The translations under genes and the position numbers were made by a program. The notes under the pieces were generated by a model. That model saw only the letters and a program-made list of their open reading frames with translations. It had not been told where the DNA came from and did not search any database. This document shows, piece by piece, positions 1-10,433 of a stretch of 46,898 nt of DNA. Source of the DNA: Myxococcales bacterium. GTDB lineage: Bacteria > Myxococcota_A > Polyangia > Haliangiales > Haliangiaceae. Where the stretch lies: the NCBI GenBank assembly GCA_947483555.1, contig CANKMW010000075.1:1-46898 (forward strand), given 5' to 3'. Position 1 is the first letter of the stretch. Every line of letters starts with the position of its first letter.

Positions 1-1
1 G

Positions 2-121
2 AACGAGACCGCCCACCCGTTCAAGTGGACTACCTCGTCCTTCGACAAGGTGCTTGAACGCGCCGCGGGCTGGCGACCACGGGAGCGCCACTGGACCGAC
101 GACCTCAAGGCCGCCGCGTAG
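2..121 (+). CDS. IS630-family transposase, C-terminal end (cut by window edge)
   Basis: Frame 2 is open from the window edge to a TAG stop and gives 39 residues. They begin NETAHPFKWTTSSFDKVL and finish with a short basic and charged tail. The N-E-x-A-H-P-F-x-W-T pattern followed by S-F-D-K-V-L is the extreme C-terminus of IS630-family DDE transposases, after the last catalytic acidic residue. The rest of the gene lies outside the window, so it cannot be said whether the element is intact. An ISAzo13-type scrap just downstream on the other strand suggests an old insertion hot spot. Confidence 0.75.
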   Translation, partial: NETAHPFKWTTSSFDKVLERAAGWRPRERHWTDDLKAAA

Positions 122-154
122 TGGTCACCAACTTGCGGTGGGGTGTACTTAGGG

Positions 155-168
155 CCCCCGAATGGGGG
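155..168. repeat. short C5/G5 hairpin next to the transposase end
   Basis: CCCCC-GAAT-GGGGG forms a perfect 5-bp stem with a 4-base loop, about 35 bp after the IS630 stop codon. It could be part of an IS end or a weak terminator. No run of T follows, so neither reading is firm. Confidence 0.3.
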
Positions 169-189
169 AGTCGGTCGGTCACACCGCAT

Positions 190-279
190 CTTGCGCGGCT
201 TGATGAGGTAGTTCCAATCACCGTGGAAGGCGTGGCGCTCAATCGTCAGCTCGCGGAGCTTGCTTGCCGCGAGGTCCCG
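190..279 (-). pseudogene. ISAzo13-type transposase C-terminal remnant
   Basis: Read on the minus strand this stretch encodes about 30 residues containing LTIERHAFHGDWNYLIKPR. The R-x-x-FHG-(D/E)-WNY-x-I-x-P pattern is the C-terminal signature of ISAzo13-family transposases. There is no start codon, the frame is broken upstream by an in-frame TAG near 284, and the natural stop after the motif is missing, so this is only a fragment. The run from here to about 359 carries nothing else I can recognise. Confidence 0.6.
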
Positions 280-359
280 CTACCACAGGGCAAGATCAGC
301 GCGGCGGTGACCGCGATCGCCGGTGATGCTCGGCGTGGCGTCATCTCCCCGCGACCGAG

Positions 360-848
360 TCACTGGCCCTGGCACGTCGCGCTGACGTCTGCCGGCGCCT
401 GCTGCGGATCCATCGCGGCCCACAGGCACTCCTGCAGGATCGCGGTCTGGCGATCGACGAACCCGCCGCACGGTACCTCGACGGTGACCCGCTTCCGTCG
501 CTGCGGCGCGGCGTAGGTCATGGTGCGCTCGGGCGCGCGGATGCACGCACCGCTGCCCGCCGTCGCGACGCTGCGGAAGCGCGCCCGCGTGACCGCCGTC
601 AGGAACACCTTGAGGTCGGGCCGGGTCAGGCAGCCGGCCGTCTGCTCGACGTCGTCGACGACGTGGCGCCACGCGCCCGACGAGCGGACCTCCCAGCGCT
701 CGCGTCGCTGATCCTCGCTGGCCGAGGATTTCGGTGTCATCGTGACGCGGAAGACCACCTTGCCGCCCTTGCAGGCCGCGTTGGCGACGACGCCACGCGG
801 GGTAAGCAGACCCACCAGCACGATCAACGAGGCGACGATCCAGCGCAT
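360..848 (-). CDS. secreted hypothetical protein
   Basis: A 162-residue protein starting at an ATG that gives a clean signal peptide (MRWIVASLIVLVGLLTPRG, cleavage probably after VVANA). The open frame runs further upstream, but those residues look like non-coding translation, so this start is preferred. The mature part has five or six cysteines (in the CKGGK, TAGCLTR, GACIR, VPCGG, LQECLW and SATCQGQ contexts), consistent with disulfides in the periplasm or outside the cell. No family is recognised. The gene is divergent from the short lipoprotein frame at 931. Confidence 0.6.
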   Translation of the reverse strand: MRWIVASLIVLVGLLTPRGVVANAACKGGKVVFRVTMTPKSSASEDQRRERWEVRSSGAWRHVVDDVEQTAGCLTRPDLKVFLTAVTRARFRSVATAGSGACIRAPERTMTYAAPQRRKRVTVEVPCGGFVDRQTAILQECLWAAMDPQQAPADVSATCQGQ

Positions 849-930
849 GCCGTGACGTTCGCACGGATCCTCGGCGAAGCTTGCATGGCGTGCCGTCGGG
901 GCCTGGCAGCCACCCAGCACGACGATTTCG

Positions 931-1308
931 GTGATCGATCGCGGTTGGCGCGGCTCTACCTGGACATGCGCTCCGCTCGCCGCTCCGCTCAGCCTGACTC
1001 TCGCGCTCGGTCTCGTACTTGCCGGCTGCTTCACCGATGCGACCACGCTGCAGCCACCACCGCTGTCGCCGGTGGACGGCAAGGCGGACGGCGTCGCCCT
1101 GCCGTCCGTCGGCCTCAACGCCCAGACCCACGTGCTGAACACGATCTGTTGCGGGCGCGGCGACAGCCGCGACGTGGTCGACACCTTGCCCGGGGCGACC
1201 CGCGAATTCGAGAGGCCAGCGGCGTCGGCGGCGAGGGTTTCCGCGGCGGCGAGGGAGGGTCTTGGTAGAGCCCGACCGCGCCGACCGCGCCGACCGCGCC
1301 GATCGTGA
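931..1308 (+). CDS. possible short or damaged lipoprotein
   Basis: A GTG-started frame of 125 residues whose first part looks real: a hydrophobic segment ends in a good lipobox (LVLAGC, Cys at about residue 33) and is followed by VDGKADG. I recall that element from mature N-termini of myxobacterial lipoproteins. After about residue 65 the sequence turns into Arg/Ala-rich low complexity typical of a wrong frame (ending RPRRPRRPRRS). I read this as a lipoprotein that has lost its body by frameshift or deletion; an orphan small lipoprotein is the alternative. Confidence 0.35.
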   Translation: MIDRGWRGSTWTCAPLAAPLSLTLALGLVLAGCFTDATTLQPPPLSPVDGKADGVALPSVGLNAQTHVLNTICCGRGDSRDVVDTLPGATREFERPAASAARVSAAAREGLGRARPRRPRRPRRS

Positions 1309-1326
1309 GGGGCGTCGCGGAACCCG

Positions 1327-3618
<2,292 letters not shown>

Positions 3619-3701
3619 GGACCGTCAATACCATGGCGGTCCCGCGACATTCCCCGGCCAGCCTCGCCGCCGCTGTCAGGGCTGCGGCGTCGGGGTCACG
3701 C

Positions 3702-4820
3702 TCACGGACCGTCGGGCGCCGGGGCCTGGATCATCACGCTGGCGGTGGTCGCGGTCTTGGCCTTCGGGAACGCGGTCGCCTTCATCCACGTGCTGATGCA
3801 CGAGGTCGCCGCCGCCGAGACACCTGACACCGTCGCGTCGGTGACGGTGCCATCGGCCGCGATGTTCAGCTTGACCATGGCGCGCGCCGGCGCCTCCGAC
3901 TTCACGCACGCGGTGAAGCGCGTGGTCTTCGAGCGCACCAGGCGCGTGACCAGCGCGATGTCCAGCCCGCCCTTGGCACCGAAGACGCGCACCACCGCCC
4001 GTGCCGGCGCTGGCTTGGCGGCTCGCGGCCCGGCGCCGTACCCAGCCCCGGTTCCGGTACCACTGCCATGACCGATGACGCCGACGTTGCCCAGGCCGAC
4101 GGTGCCCTCGCCCGTGCCACCGCCGCCCGCCCCGGCGCCGCTCAGGCCCAGGCCGCCGCTGTTGCCGGAGCCTTCGCTGAGGTCGCTGAGGTCGTCGAGC
4201 TCGCCGCCGAGGACCGGATCGGTTGCTCGACCCGACTTCTGCGCGCCGCCGCCCGGCGCGTCGGCGGCAGCGGCCGGCGGAGCCGGCGGCGGCGGCGGTG
4301 TCACGGGCGGCGCGGCCATCCGGGCGCTCGCCGGCGCCATCTCTCGCTCCGTCGACTTCGCCATCGCGGCCTCGTCGGCCAGCATCGCCGTCGGCTGGTC
4401 GGTCGCCGCCACCGCCGCCGCGGTGTCCGCGGCCTCACGCTCGGCATGACGGCCGGCGGCACCGCTTCGCTCGCCGGTCGGACCAGCGGCGGTCTGCGTG
4501 GAGCGCGGCGCCTTCCATGCCAGCGAGCCGGCGACCTGCTCGCTCTTGCCGGGACCCAGGGTCCACGGCACCAGGTTGTGGCGAAGGCGGATCGCAACCC
4601 GACCGTCGGCGCCGGTCGCGATGACGTCGTCGCCACTGACCACGTCACCGACCGCGAGCGCCCGGGGCTGGCCGCCGCGAGTCGCGGTGACGCCGCCACT
4701 GACCTCGGTGACGTCGCCAGCAGGTGCCCCGGCAACCACGGCTGGCACGGCTCCGCCACCACCACCGCACGCGACAGCGGCCGAGGCCAGGACGAGCGCA
4801 GCGAGAGCCGAGCGAAGCAT
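3702..4820 (-). CDS. lipoprotein with FecR-like region and AgmX/PglI-type C-terminal domain
   Basis: 372 residues from the ATG that yields a signal peptide with lipobox VAC (Cys18). Residues about 35-95 (GDVTEVSGGVTATRGG... LAVGDVVSGDDVIATG) resemble a FecR/SH3-like module. A long Ala/Pro/Gly-rich spacer follows (about 100-270). The last 85 residues match the AgmX/PglI C-terminal, TonB-C-like domain: a helix with R-x-x-x-x-x-F-x-x-C, then MVKLNIAADGTVTDATV, then a second conserved Cys (ATSCISTWM) and a closing strand. Proteins of this class sit in the myxobacterial cell envelope; some are tied to gliding motility. Divergent from the gene at 4970. Confidence 0.8.
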   Translation of the reverse strand: MLRSALAALVLASAAVACGGGGGAVPAVVAGAPAGDVTEVSGGVTATRGGQPRALAVGDVVSGDDVIATGADGRVAIRLRHNLVPWTLGPGKSEQVAGSLAWKAPRSTQTAAGPTGERSGAAGRHAEREAADTAAAVAATDQPTAMLADEAAMAKSTEREMAPASARMAAPPVTPPPPPAPPAAAADAPGGGAQKSGRATDPVLGGELDDLSDLSEGSGNSGGLGLSGAGAGGGGTGEGTVGLGNVGVIGHGSGTGTGAGYGAGPRAAKPAPARAVVRVFGAKGGLDIALVTRLVRSKTTRFTACVKSEAPARAMVKLNIAADGTVTDATVSGVSAAATSCISTWMKATAFPKAKTATTASVMIQAPAPDGP

Positions 4821-4969
4821 GATGGTGAAGATACTGTACGCCCGAGCCCGGGGCACCGATCTGCGAACTGCGATCGGCGGTAGGTCAGCAGTGGTTGTCA
4901 GCATTCCCGTGCGCCCGGCGGCCGGGTCCGCGATAGTTCGACCCGCGCCGGTCACCTCGGCTTGGGTTC

Positions 4970-5680
4970 ATGGCCAACTCCCGCACCGCCGTTCTCCGCA
5001 TCGCCGTTCTCTGCATCGCCGCCGCGGCATGCGGCGGCGCGCAACACGCATCGCGGGTTCCCGGACCGGGTGCGGTGGCCGGCCTGGTGCGGGCCGCGAC
5101 CACCGGCCTCGGCGTCACGGGCGCGTACGTGGTCCTGCGCCGCCCGGGCTCGCTCGAGCCCGTGCAGGGCGTCAGCGATCGCGGCGGCGCGTACTACATC
5201 GCCGGCCTGCCACCGGGCTCGTACACGGTCACCGCCTACGTCGAGCAGACGCCGATCGGCGAGCAGACCGTGCAGATCGTCCATGACCGCATCACCGCGC
5301 TCGACTTCGCCGTCGGCGCCGGCCCCGGCACACCGATCGACCTCAACGCGCCGTCGATGGCGCCGCTGTGGCGCTACCGTCCGCCGGGCGCCGATCAGGG
5401 CACCGGGATGATCGAGGGCACGGTCGCCGACAACCGCCACGAACGCCTGGTCGGCGCCGTGATCTCGGTGATCCGCGACGGTGAGGTCGGCGCCGAGCAG
5501 ACCTTCACCGACGAGCAAGGCCGGTTCCAGGTCGCCGGTCTGTCGCCGGGCAGTTACTCCGTTAGCGCGTACTACGCGGTGCTGACCCGCGCTCAGATGG
5601 AGGTCCGGCGCAACCGCGTCCATGTGGGCGGTGGCGAGGTGGTCGTGGTTCCGCTGTGGCTCGAGACCGATACCTGGTAA
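4970..5680 (+). CDS. lipoprotein with two carboxypeptidase-regulatory-like domains
   Basis: 236 residues. The signal peptide ends in the lipobox AAAC (Cys21) followed by GGAQH. Two copies of an immunoglobulin-like regulatory fold are visible. The first is at about 36-105 (GLVRAATTGLGVTGAYVVL ... GGAYYIAGLPPGSYTVTAY). The second is at about 145-225 (IEGTVADNRHERLVGAVIS ... GRFQVAGLSPGSYSVSAYY). The G-x-(F/Y)-x-(V/I)-x-G-L-x-P-G-x-Y signature is typical of CarboxypepD_reg domains, which act as beta-sandwich spacers or ligand-binding modules on secreted proteins. No enzymatic domain is present. It lies 70 bp upstream of panD with no obvious functional link. Confidence 0.82.
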   Translation: MANSRTAVLRIAVLCIAAAACGGAQHASRVPGPGAVAGLVRAATTGLGVTGAYVVLRRPGSLEPVQGVSDRGGAYYIAGLPPGSYTVTAYVEQTPIGEQTVQIVHDRITALDFAVGAGPGTPIDLNAPSMAPLWRYRPPGADQGTGMIEGTVADNRHERLVGAVISVIRDGEVGAEQTFTDEQGRFQVAGLSPGSYSVSAYYAVLTRAQMEVRRNRVHVGGGEVVVVPLWLETDTW

Positions 5681-5750
5681 GGTCGCCCGGCCCACTCAGA
5701 CGCACGCCAACCAATGGCCCGGACCACATGGCCGGGACTGGAGGAAGCCG

Positions 5751-6152
5751 ATGTCGCACCGCCTGCACCTCTTCAAGTCGAAGATCCACCGCGCCACCGT
5801 CACCCACGCCGATCTCGACTACGAAGGCTCGGTCACGATCAGCTCCGAGCTGCTCGACGCCGCCGCCATCCACGAGCACGAGCAGGTCCACATCTGGAAC
5901 GTGACCCGTGGTAGCCGGCTGGTGACGTATGCGCTGCGTGGTGACCCGCACAGCGGCGTCATCTGCATCAACGGCGCCGCCGCGCACCTGGCCTCGCCCG
6001 GCGACAAGGTCATCATCGCGACCTTCGCCGAGGTCGACGCCGCCGACGCCGCTGGCTGGCAGCCGACCGTGGTGTTCGTCGACGAGCACAACCGTCACGC
6101 CGCGACCGCGGCCGAGATCGCCGGTCCGCAGCGCCGCCTCAACGCGCTGTAG
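5751..6152 (+). CDS. panD: aspartate 1-decarboxylase precursor
   Basis: 133 residues, within the usual 115-140 for the family, starting at an ATG 5 bp after a strong GGAGGA ribosome-binding site. PanD is a pyruvoyl enzyme that makes beta-alanine from aspartate for pantothenate and CoA. Self-cleavage occurs in YEGSVTIS, between Gly26 and Ser27, which then yields the pyruvoyl group. Other conserved parts are the N-terminal K-x-K-I-H-R-A-T-V-T, the EHEQVHIWNVTRGSR block and the INGAAAHL block. The stop codon touches the stop of the convergent oxidoreductase with no gap, so there is no room for a separate terminator. panB and panC are not in the window. Confidence 0.96.
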   Translation: MSHRLHLFKSKIHRATVTHADLDYEGSVTISSELLDAAAIHEHEQVHIWNVTRGSRLVTYALRGDPHSGVICINGAAAHLASPGDKVIIATFAEVDAADAAGWQPTVVFVDEHNRHAATAAEIAGPQRRLNAL

Positions 6153-7145
6153 TCACCACGCCAGCACGATCTTGCCGACGTTGTGGTCGCCCTCCATGCG
6201 GGCGTGGGCCTCGGCGCAGGCCGTCATCGGCATCACGGTGTCGACCACCGGCGCCAGCAGGCCGCGCTCGAACAGCGGCACCAGCCGCGTCGAGGCCAGC
6301 TGGGCCAGCGCGAGCTTCTCCTCGAGCGGCCGGGACCGCATCACGGTGCCGATGATCGTGGCCCGCTTGCCGAGGATCATGCCGATCGGGGCCGGACCAC
6401 CGCCGCCGCCGCCGAGGCTGCCGATCAACACCAGGCGACCACGGGGCGCCAGCGCGCGCAGGTTCTCCTCGAAGTAGGTGGCGCCGACACAGTCGAGGAT
6501 CACGTGCGCACCACCGGCGGACCGCGCCTGCACCGCCGCCGCGAAGCGTCCATCGCCGACCACGAGACCATCGCCGTCGGCGAGCCCATGGCCGGTCAGC
6601 GCCGGCAACTTGGCGGCGGTGCGCGTGGTGCCGATCGCGCGGGCACCGATCGCGCGCGCGACCTGCAGCGCCGCGGTCCCCACCCCGCTCGCGGCGGCGT
6701 GCACCAGCATCACCTCGCCACCGCCGAGCCCGGCCTGGGTGACCAGGGCATCCCACGCGGTCAGGAAGGCCTCGGGGATCGCGGCGGCCGCGGTGAGCGC
6801 CAGCCCCCGCGGCACCGGACACAGCTCGCGCTCGTGCAGGGTGATCCGGCGCGCCATGGCGCCACCGGCGACGATCGCCATCACCGCCGCACCGTCGTCG
6901 AACCGGGTCGCGCCCGCGCCGCGCGCGACCACGTGGCCGGCGAGCTCGAGCCCCGGTACGTCGCCGGGCGCCCCCGCTGGCGCCGGGTAGAGGCCGCGCC
7001 GTTGCAGGATGTCGGCGCGGTTGAGCCCGGCGGCCACGATCTCGACCTGGACCTCGCCCGGCCCCGGATCGCGGACCTCGAGCTCGCCCAGCTCGATCAC
7101 CTCGGGACCGCCGGCGCGGCAGAAGCGGATCGCGGGGACGCGCAT
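6153..7145 (-). CDS. NAD(P)H quinone oxidoreductase, zinc-free MDR type (PIG3/zeta-crystallin-like)
   Basis: 330 residues. The ATG at 7145 is preferred to the GTG one codon upstream. The N-terminal GroES-like domain shows VEIVAAGLNRADILQRRGLYP, GDVPGLELAGHVVARG and TAWDAL. The Rossmann domain has VMLVHAAASGVGTAALQVA (the A-x-x-x-G-V-G-x-A nucleotide loop) and GTTRTAAK. The catalytic-zinc ligands of true alcohol dehydrogenases are absent, which places it in the quinone-reductase branch that uses NADPH to reduce quinones or enones in the cytosol. It faces panD tail to tail. Confidence 0.9.
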   Translation of the reverse strand: MRVPAIRFCRAGGPEVIELGELEVRDPGPGEVQVEIVAAGLNRADILQRRGLYPAPAGAPGDVPGLELAGHVVARGAGATRFDDGAAVMAIVAGGAMARRITLHERELCPVPRGLALTAAAAIPEAFLTAWDALVTQAGLGGGEVMLVHAAASGVGTAALQVARAIGARAIGTTRTAAKLPALTGHGLADGDGLVVGDGRFAAAVQARSAGGAHVILDCVGATYFEENLRALAPRGRLVLIGSLGGGGGGPAPIGMILGKRATIIGTVMRSRPLEEKLALAQLASTRLVPLFERGLLAPVVDTVMPMTACAEAHARMEGDHNVGKIVLAW

Positions 7146-7184
7146 CACGTGGGGCCCATCGGTTCCGCCGTTCAGTTCAGCCGT

Positions 7185-7742
7185 TCAGTTCAGATAGTAG
7201 CGCAGGCCGAGCGCCCCGTTGATATCGGCGTAGACGTTGTCGCAGCCAGCGCAGTCGTAATCGCTGGCGAAGTCGAGCACCAGCGCGAGCTCGAAGAAGA
7301 TGTCGATCGGCACGTTGTTGAGGTCGAAGGCGATGCCGATCGGCCCGCGCAGGCCGAAGGCGGTGCCGTGAAAATTGTCTCGATCATCGAAGCTGAAGAA
7401 GCGGGCCCCGATGCCCAGGTAGAGCGGCAGCTCGAAGTCCGGCGTCGAGGCCAGGCTGACCGGGTGCCAGAGGTGATCGAAGTGCAGGTGCAGCCCGTTG
7501 CGACCCCGGTAGTAGCCGATCGCGCCGACGCCGAAGTCGAACGCCTTGCTCGGCGCATAGAAGTATTTTCCGGAGAAGCCGGTGGGCGCTCCGATCATGA
7601 AGCCGAGGCCGAAGGTCTTGTTGGCCTCGAACTTCTTGGCCTTGCGGCTGGGACGCGGCCGGGCATCGGCGGTCTCGGTGACCGCGGCCAGCGCCAGCGC
7701 GGAGGCGCACAACAGCGCGAATCCCTTGGTCATGGTGTTCAT
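7185..7742 (-). CDS. secreted beta-barrel-like protein (DUF3996/BAPKO_0422-like)
   Basis: 185 residues with a signal peptide (MNTMTKGFALLCASALALA, cleavage near TADA), then a basic linker. The body is a row of short amphipathic strands rich in Gly and aromatic residues: TFGLGFMIGAPTGFSGKYFY, DFGVGAIGYY, LHLHFDHLW, PLYLGIGARFF, GIAFDLNNVPIDIFFELAL and a final GALGLRYYLN. The terminal aromatic strand is typical of outer-membrane barrels, and the pattern resembles the small DUF3996 barrel group. The second ATG at 7733 is an alternative start. The gene is divergent from the next one, with 75 bp between them. Confidence 0.65.
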   Translation of the reverse strand: MNTMTKGFALLCASALALAAVTETADARPRPSRKAKKFEANKTFGLGFMIGAPTGFSGKYFYAPSKAFDFGVGAIGYYRGRNGLHLHFDHLWHPVSLASTPDFELPLYLGIGARFFSFDDRDNFHGTAFGLRGPIGIAFDLNNVPIDIFFELALVLDFASDYDCAGCDNVYADINGALGLRYYLN

Positions 7743-7817
7743 CGGGATCGATTCTACACCGCACCGGAGCACGACCGTGGGACCCGGCTCACGTTGTTGG
7801 TGTGTCATCCTGATGCT

Positions 7818-9410
7818 GTGATCCGCGCGTTTGCGCTGATGGTTGCTGGCGTGGGTGCCGGGTGCAGCTCGCCCGCCAGCACCCCACCCCCGCCGACGGC
7901 TCCGGTCGTCCCGATCGCGTCGTCCAGCGCCGACGCCGGGGTCGACGCCGTGGTCGACGCCGCGCCGCTGCTCGCCTGCGGCGCCGGCACGCGCGGCCAG
8001 CCAGCGCCATGGCCCGAGCGCGGCGCGGATTGCGTGCGCGACGACGGCATGCTCGACGGCCCGTTCATTCGCCTTCATCCCGGTGGCTCGATCGCCGTGC
8101 GCGGTGGGCGCGCCGGCGGCGTGCTCGATGGCCCGTACCTCGAGTTCGATCCCGACGGTCACCTCCGACGCGAGGGCGCCCACCGGGCCGGTCGCCTCGA
8201 CGGAACCTGGCGCCAGCGGTCGGCGGACGGCCGCGAGCTGGGGCGCTTCGAGATGGTGAACGGCACCGGCGTCGAGACTCGCTGGTACGACAGCGGCATC
8301 GTGGCCGCCGCGACGGGGTGGCAGGACGGCGAGCGCCACGGTCATGCGCAGGCCTGGGACCCGCGCGGCAGCCTGGTGCTCGACGAGCGGTGGGCGGCCG
8401 GTGTGCGCGACGGCGCCCGCACCAGCGGCACGCGCGGCGCGCTGCAGATCGAGGAGACCTGGAGCCATGGGCAGATGACCGGCGCGCGGGCGGTGTGGCG
8501 ACGTGGCCGGCTCACCATCGAGGAGCGCCGCGATGCACAGGGTCGCCTCGATGGCAGCTGGCGCACCTTCCGCTCCAACGGCAAGACGCGCGACGACGGC
8601 GCCTACCGAGCTGGCCGGCGGCACGGGGTGTGGACCTGGTACGACAGCGGCGGCGTGCGCGAGCGAACCGGCGCCTACGTCGACGGCAAGCGCGACGGCG
8701 AGTGGGCGTTGTGGACCGGCCGGGTGATGACGTGGCGGGCGACGTACGTCGCCGGCGTGGTCGACGGCGAGCTGGTGCAGTGGGACTGGCGCGGCCGCGA
8801 GCTCGGTCGCGATCGCTTCACGAGCGGCGATGGCACCCAGCGCTCGTTCCATCCCGGCGGCGCGGTCGCCAGCGCGACCCGGCTCGTGGGCGGCCAACCC
8901 CACGGCGGTCACGAGGAACGGTTCCTGCGCGGCCGGCTCGCGACCCAGGGCGCGTACCTCCACGGCTCCAAGCATGGAACCTGGCAGTCGTACTGGGCCA
9001 GCGGTGGACACAAGCTCGAGGCGACGTACGACCACGGGCTGCTCGACGGCGCGTTCCGTCGCCACCGCGAGAGTGGCGAGGTGGCCGTCGAGGCCACGTA
9101 TCGCGGCGGTCGTCGCGACGGCGCGTACGCCGAGTACCATGTTGGCGGGCAGCGCGCGCTCGCCGGCGAGTACAAGGACGACCTGAAGGACGGCGCCTGG
9201 CGCAGCTGGGACCCGAGCGGCGCGTTGCGCCTCGAGGCGACGTGGCGCAGCGGTCAACTCGACGGCGCCTGGGCGCAGCGACATCTCGACGGAGCGGTCG
9301 CGGTGTCAGGGGCCCACCGCGCCGGTCACCGCGTTGGCGTTTGGCGGACGTACGCGGCCGATGGAACGCTGGTGGCGAGCGTCGACCATGGTGATGCGGT
9401 GCCCCGGTGA
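7818..9410 (+). CDS. YwqK/MORN-type repeat protein, probable lipoprotein
   Basis: 530 residues from a GTG start. The signal peptide ends VGAGC, a slightly atypical lipobox (Gly at -3), then a Pro/Ser/Ala-rich spacer. From about residue 70 to the end it consists of roughly 16-18 short repeats of about 22 residues with the core W-x-x-(Y/W)-x-x-x-G-x-x-x-x-x-G-x-(Y/W)-x-x-G-x-x-(D/H)-G. Examples are GAYRAGRRHGVWTWYDSGG and GEYKDDLKDGAWRSWDPSG. This is the YwqK (toxin-antitoxin-annotated) or MORN-variant repeat, a beta-hairpin solenoid. With a signal peptide it is more likely a surface or periplasmic scaffold than a cytosolic antitoxin. Confidence 0.8.
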   Translation: MIRAFALMVAGVGAGCSSPASTPPPPTAPVVPIASSSADAGVDAVVDAAPLLACGAGTRGQPAPWPERGADCVRDDGMLDGPFIRLHPGGSIAVRGGRAGGVLDGPYLEFDPDGHLRREGAHRAGRLDGTWRQRSADGRELGRFEMVNGTGVETRWYDSGIVAAATGWQDGERHGHAQAWDPRGSLVLDERWAAGVRDGARTSGTRGALQIEETWSHGQMTGARAVWRRGRLTIEERRDAQGRLDGSWRTFRSNGKTRDDGAYRAGRRHGVWTWYDSGGVRERTGAYVDGKRDGEWALWTGRVMTWRATYVAGVVDGELVQWDWRGRELGRDRFTSGDGTQRSFHPGGAVASATRLVGGQPHGGHEERFLRGRLATQGAYLHGSKHGTWQSYWASGGHKLEATYDHGLLDGAFRRHRESGEVAVEATYRGGRRDGAYAEYHVGGQRALAGEYKDDLKDGAWRSWDPSGALRLEATWRSGQLDGAWAQRHLDGAVAVSGAHRAGHRVGVWRTYAADGTLVASVDHGDAVPR

Positions 9411-9460
9411 CCTTGCCGACACTCGCCGGCATGTAGGTGCAACCCGTCACCCACGACCTG

Positions 9461-9504
9461 AACTCCTCGTATCGAGCGGTAGTAGACCACCGACGCGAGG
9501 AGTT
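9461..9504. repeat. inverted repeat in the 320-bp gap 9411-9730
   Basis: AACTCCTCG at 9461-9469 pairs perfectly with CGAGGAGTT at 9496-9504. A shorter CGGT...ACCG pair inside extends the possible stem, and TATTCC follows. It lies 50 bp after the YwqK-type gene and 226 bp before the next ATG. It could be a factor-independent terminator or an operator. The rest of the gap is locally less GC-rich but holds no gene I can support. Confidence 0.4.
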
Positions 9505-9730
9505 TATTCCCGACTCGATTGCAGTGAAACCTCAGGGCTTCCGGTGCGTTCTTCCCCACGAGATGTCCCGCCTCCGCCCGATTCGCACCATCCGCCCTCG
9601 CCCCCCTGTGCCCACCGCCCCGATCGCCGATCGCAGCGCCGAACGCGGCGACGAACCGATCGCTCGCGCGATTCGTAACCTGCTCTGGGCGCGCAACGTA
9701 GGCGCACCCGAAGCCGGGAGGCCCACGTCG

Positions 9731-10297
9731 ATGCGCGCATCACTCTCGTTCTGGACCAGCACGTCGTCCACCGCCGCCGAGTACCCGATGACCACCGTCA
9801 GCCAGCGGTTGGAGGTGCTGGGCTGGGATCGAACCGCACGCCGCGTCTACGTGCTCGAGCATGCCGACCGCGGTTCCACGCTGTTCGTGATGGCGACCTC
9901 GGGCGAGCACGCCGGCGCCACGTTGCCGCTCTCCGTCGATGCCGCGCGCATCGCGCGCCTCCGCGCTGACCTGACGCCGCTGATCGCCGCACCGCTACGC
10001 GGCTGGGAGCTCACGACCCGCGTGATCCAGCGCCGCGGCCTGCGGCTGGCGTCGATGACGACGCCGGTGCGCAAGTTTGCCCTCGGGCTGGCGATCAGCC
10101 AGCGCGTCGGCGGCGTGCCCGTCGCGGGCGGGCGCGCCACCGTGACCGCGTTCCTGCGTCCACGGGCGGTGATCGATCGCATGTGGCAGGTGCCGGGCGA
10201 GCACGTGGCCATCGCCGTGGTCACGTACTGCGGCGTGCCGGCCGGCATCGGCTTCGATCGCCAGGCTGCGATCCTGGCCACACCCGCGCTGCACTGA
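9731..10297 (+). CDS. hypothetical protein
   Basis: 188 residues from the ATG at 9731; a second ATG at 9788 would give 169. Coding character is good from about 9790 on (MTTVSQRLEVLGWDRTARRV, then LEHADRGSTLFVMATSGEHA). There is no signal peptide, membrane segment or motif I recognise. The alternation of strand-like segments (RVYVLEH, TLFVMAT, HVAIAVVTYCGVPAGIGF) suggests a small alpha/beta cytosolic protein. No operon partner is evident. Confidence 0.6.
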   Translation: MRASLSFWTSTSSTAAEYPMTTVSQRLEVLGWDRTARRVYVLEHADRGSTLFVMATSGEHAGATLPLSVDAARIARLRADLTPLIAAPLRGWELTTRVIQRRGLRLASMTTPVRKFALGLAISQRVGGVPVAGGRATVTAFLRPRAVIDRMWQVPGEHVAIAVVTYCGVPAGIGFDRQAAILATPALH

Positions 10298-10433
10298 ACG
10301 ACGACCGACTTGTTCGGCGATCGATCGGCGTTCGATCGACGCCTCAGGCAGCGGGCGGTATGACAGCCTGCGTCAGGTGGCCGCGATTGCCGGCGCCGCC
10401 GTTCCTCCGTAACCTCGGGCCAGGAGTCGCGTA

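Noticed and set aside
7818..9410. Antitoxin of a toxin-antitoxin pair (the common label for YwqK repeats)
   Set aside because: The product carries a signal peptide and has no toxin-like neighbour.
9437..9730. An N-terminal extension of the hypothetical gene starting at 9437
   Set aside because: The residues are Arg/Pro-rich without pattern and the upstream part contains the inverted repeat; the start at 9731 or 9788 is more likely.
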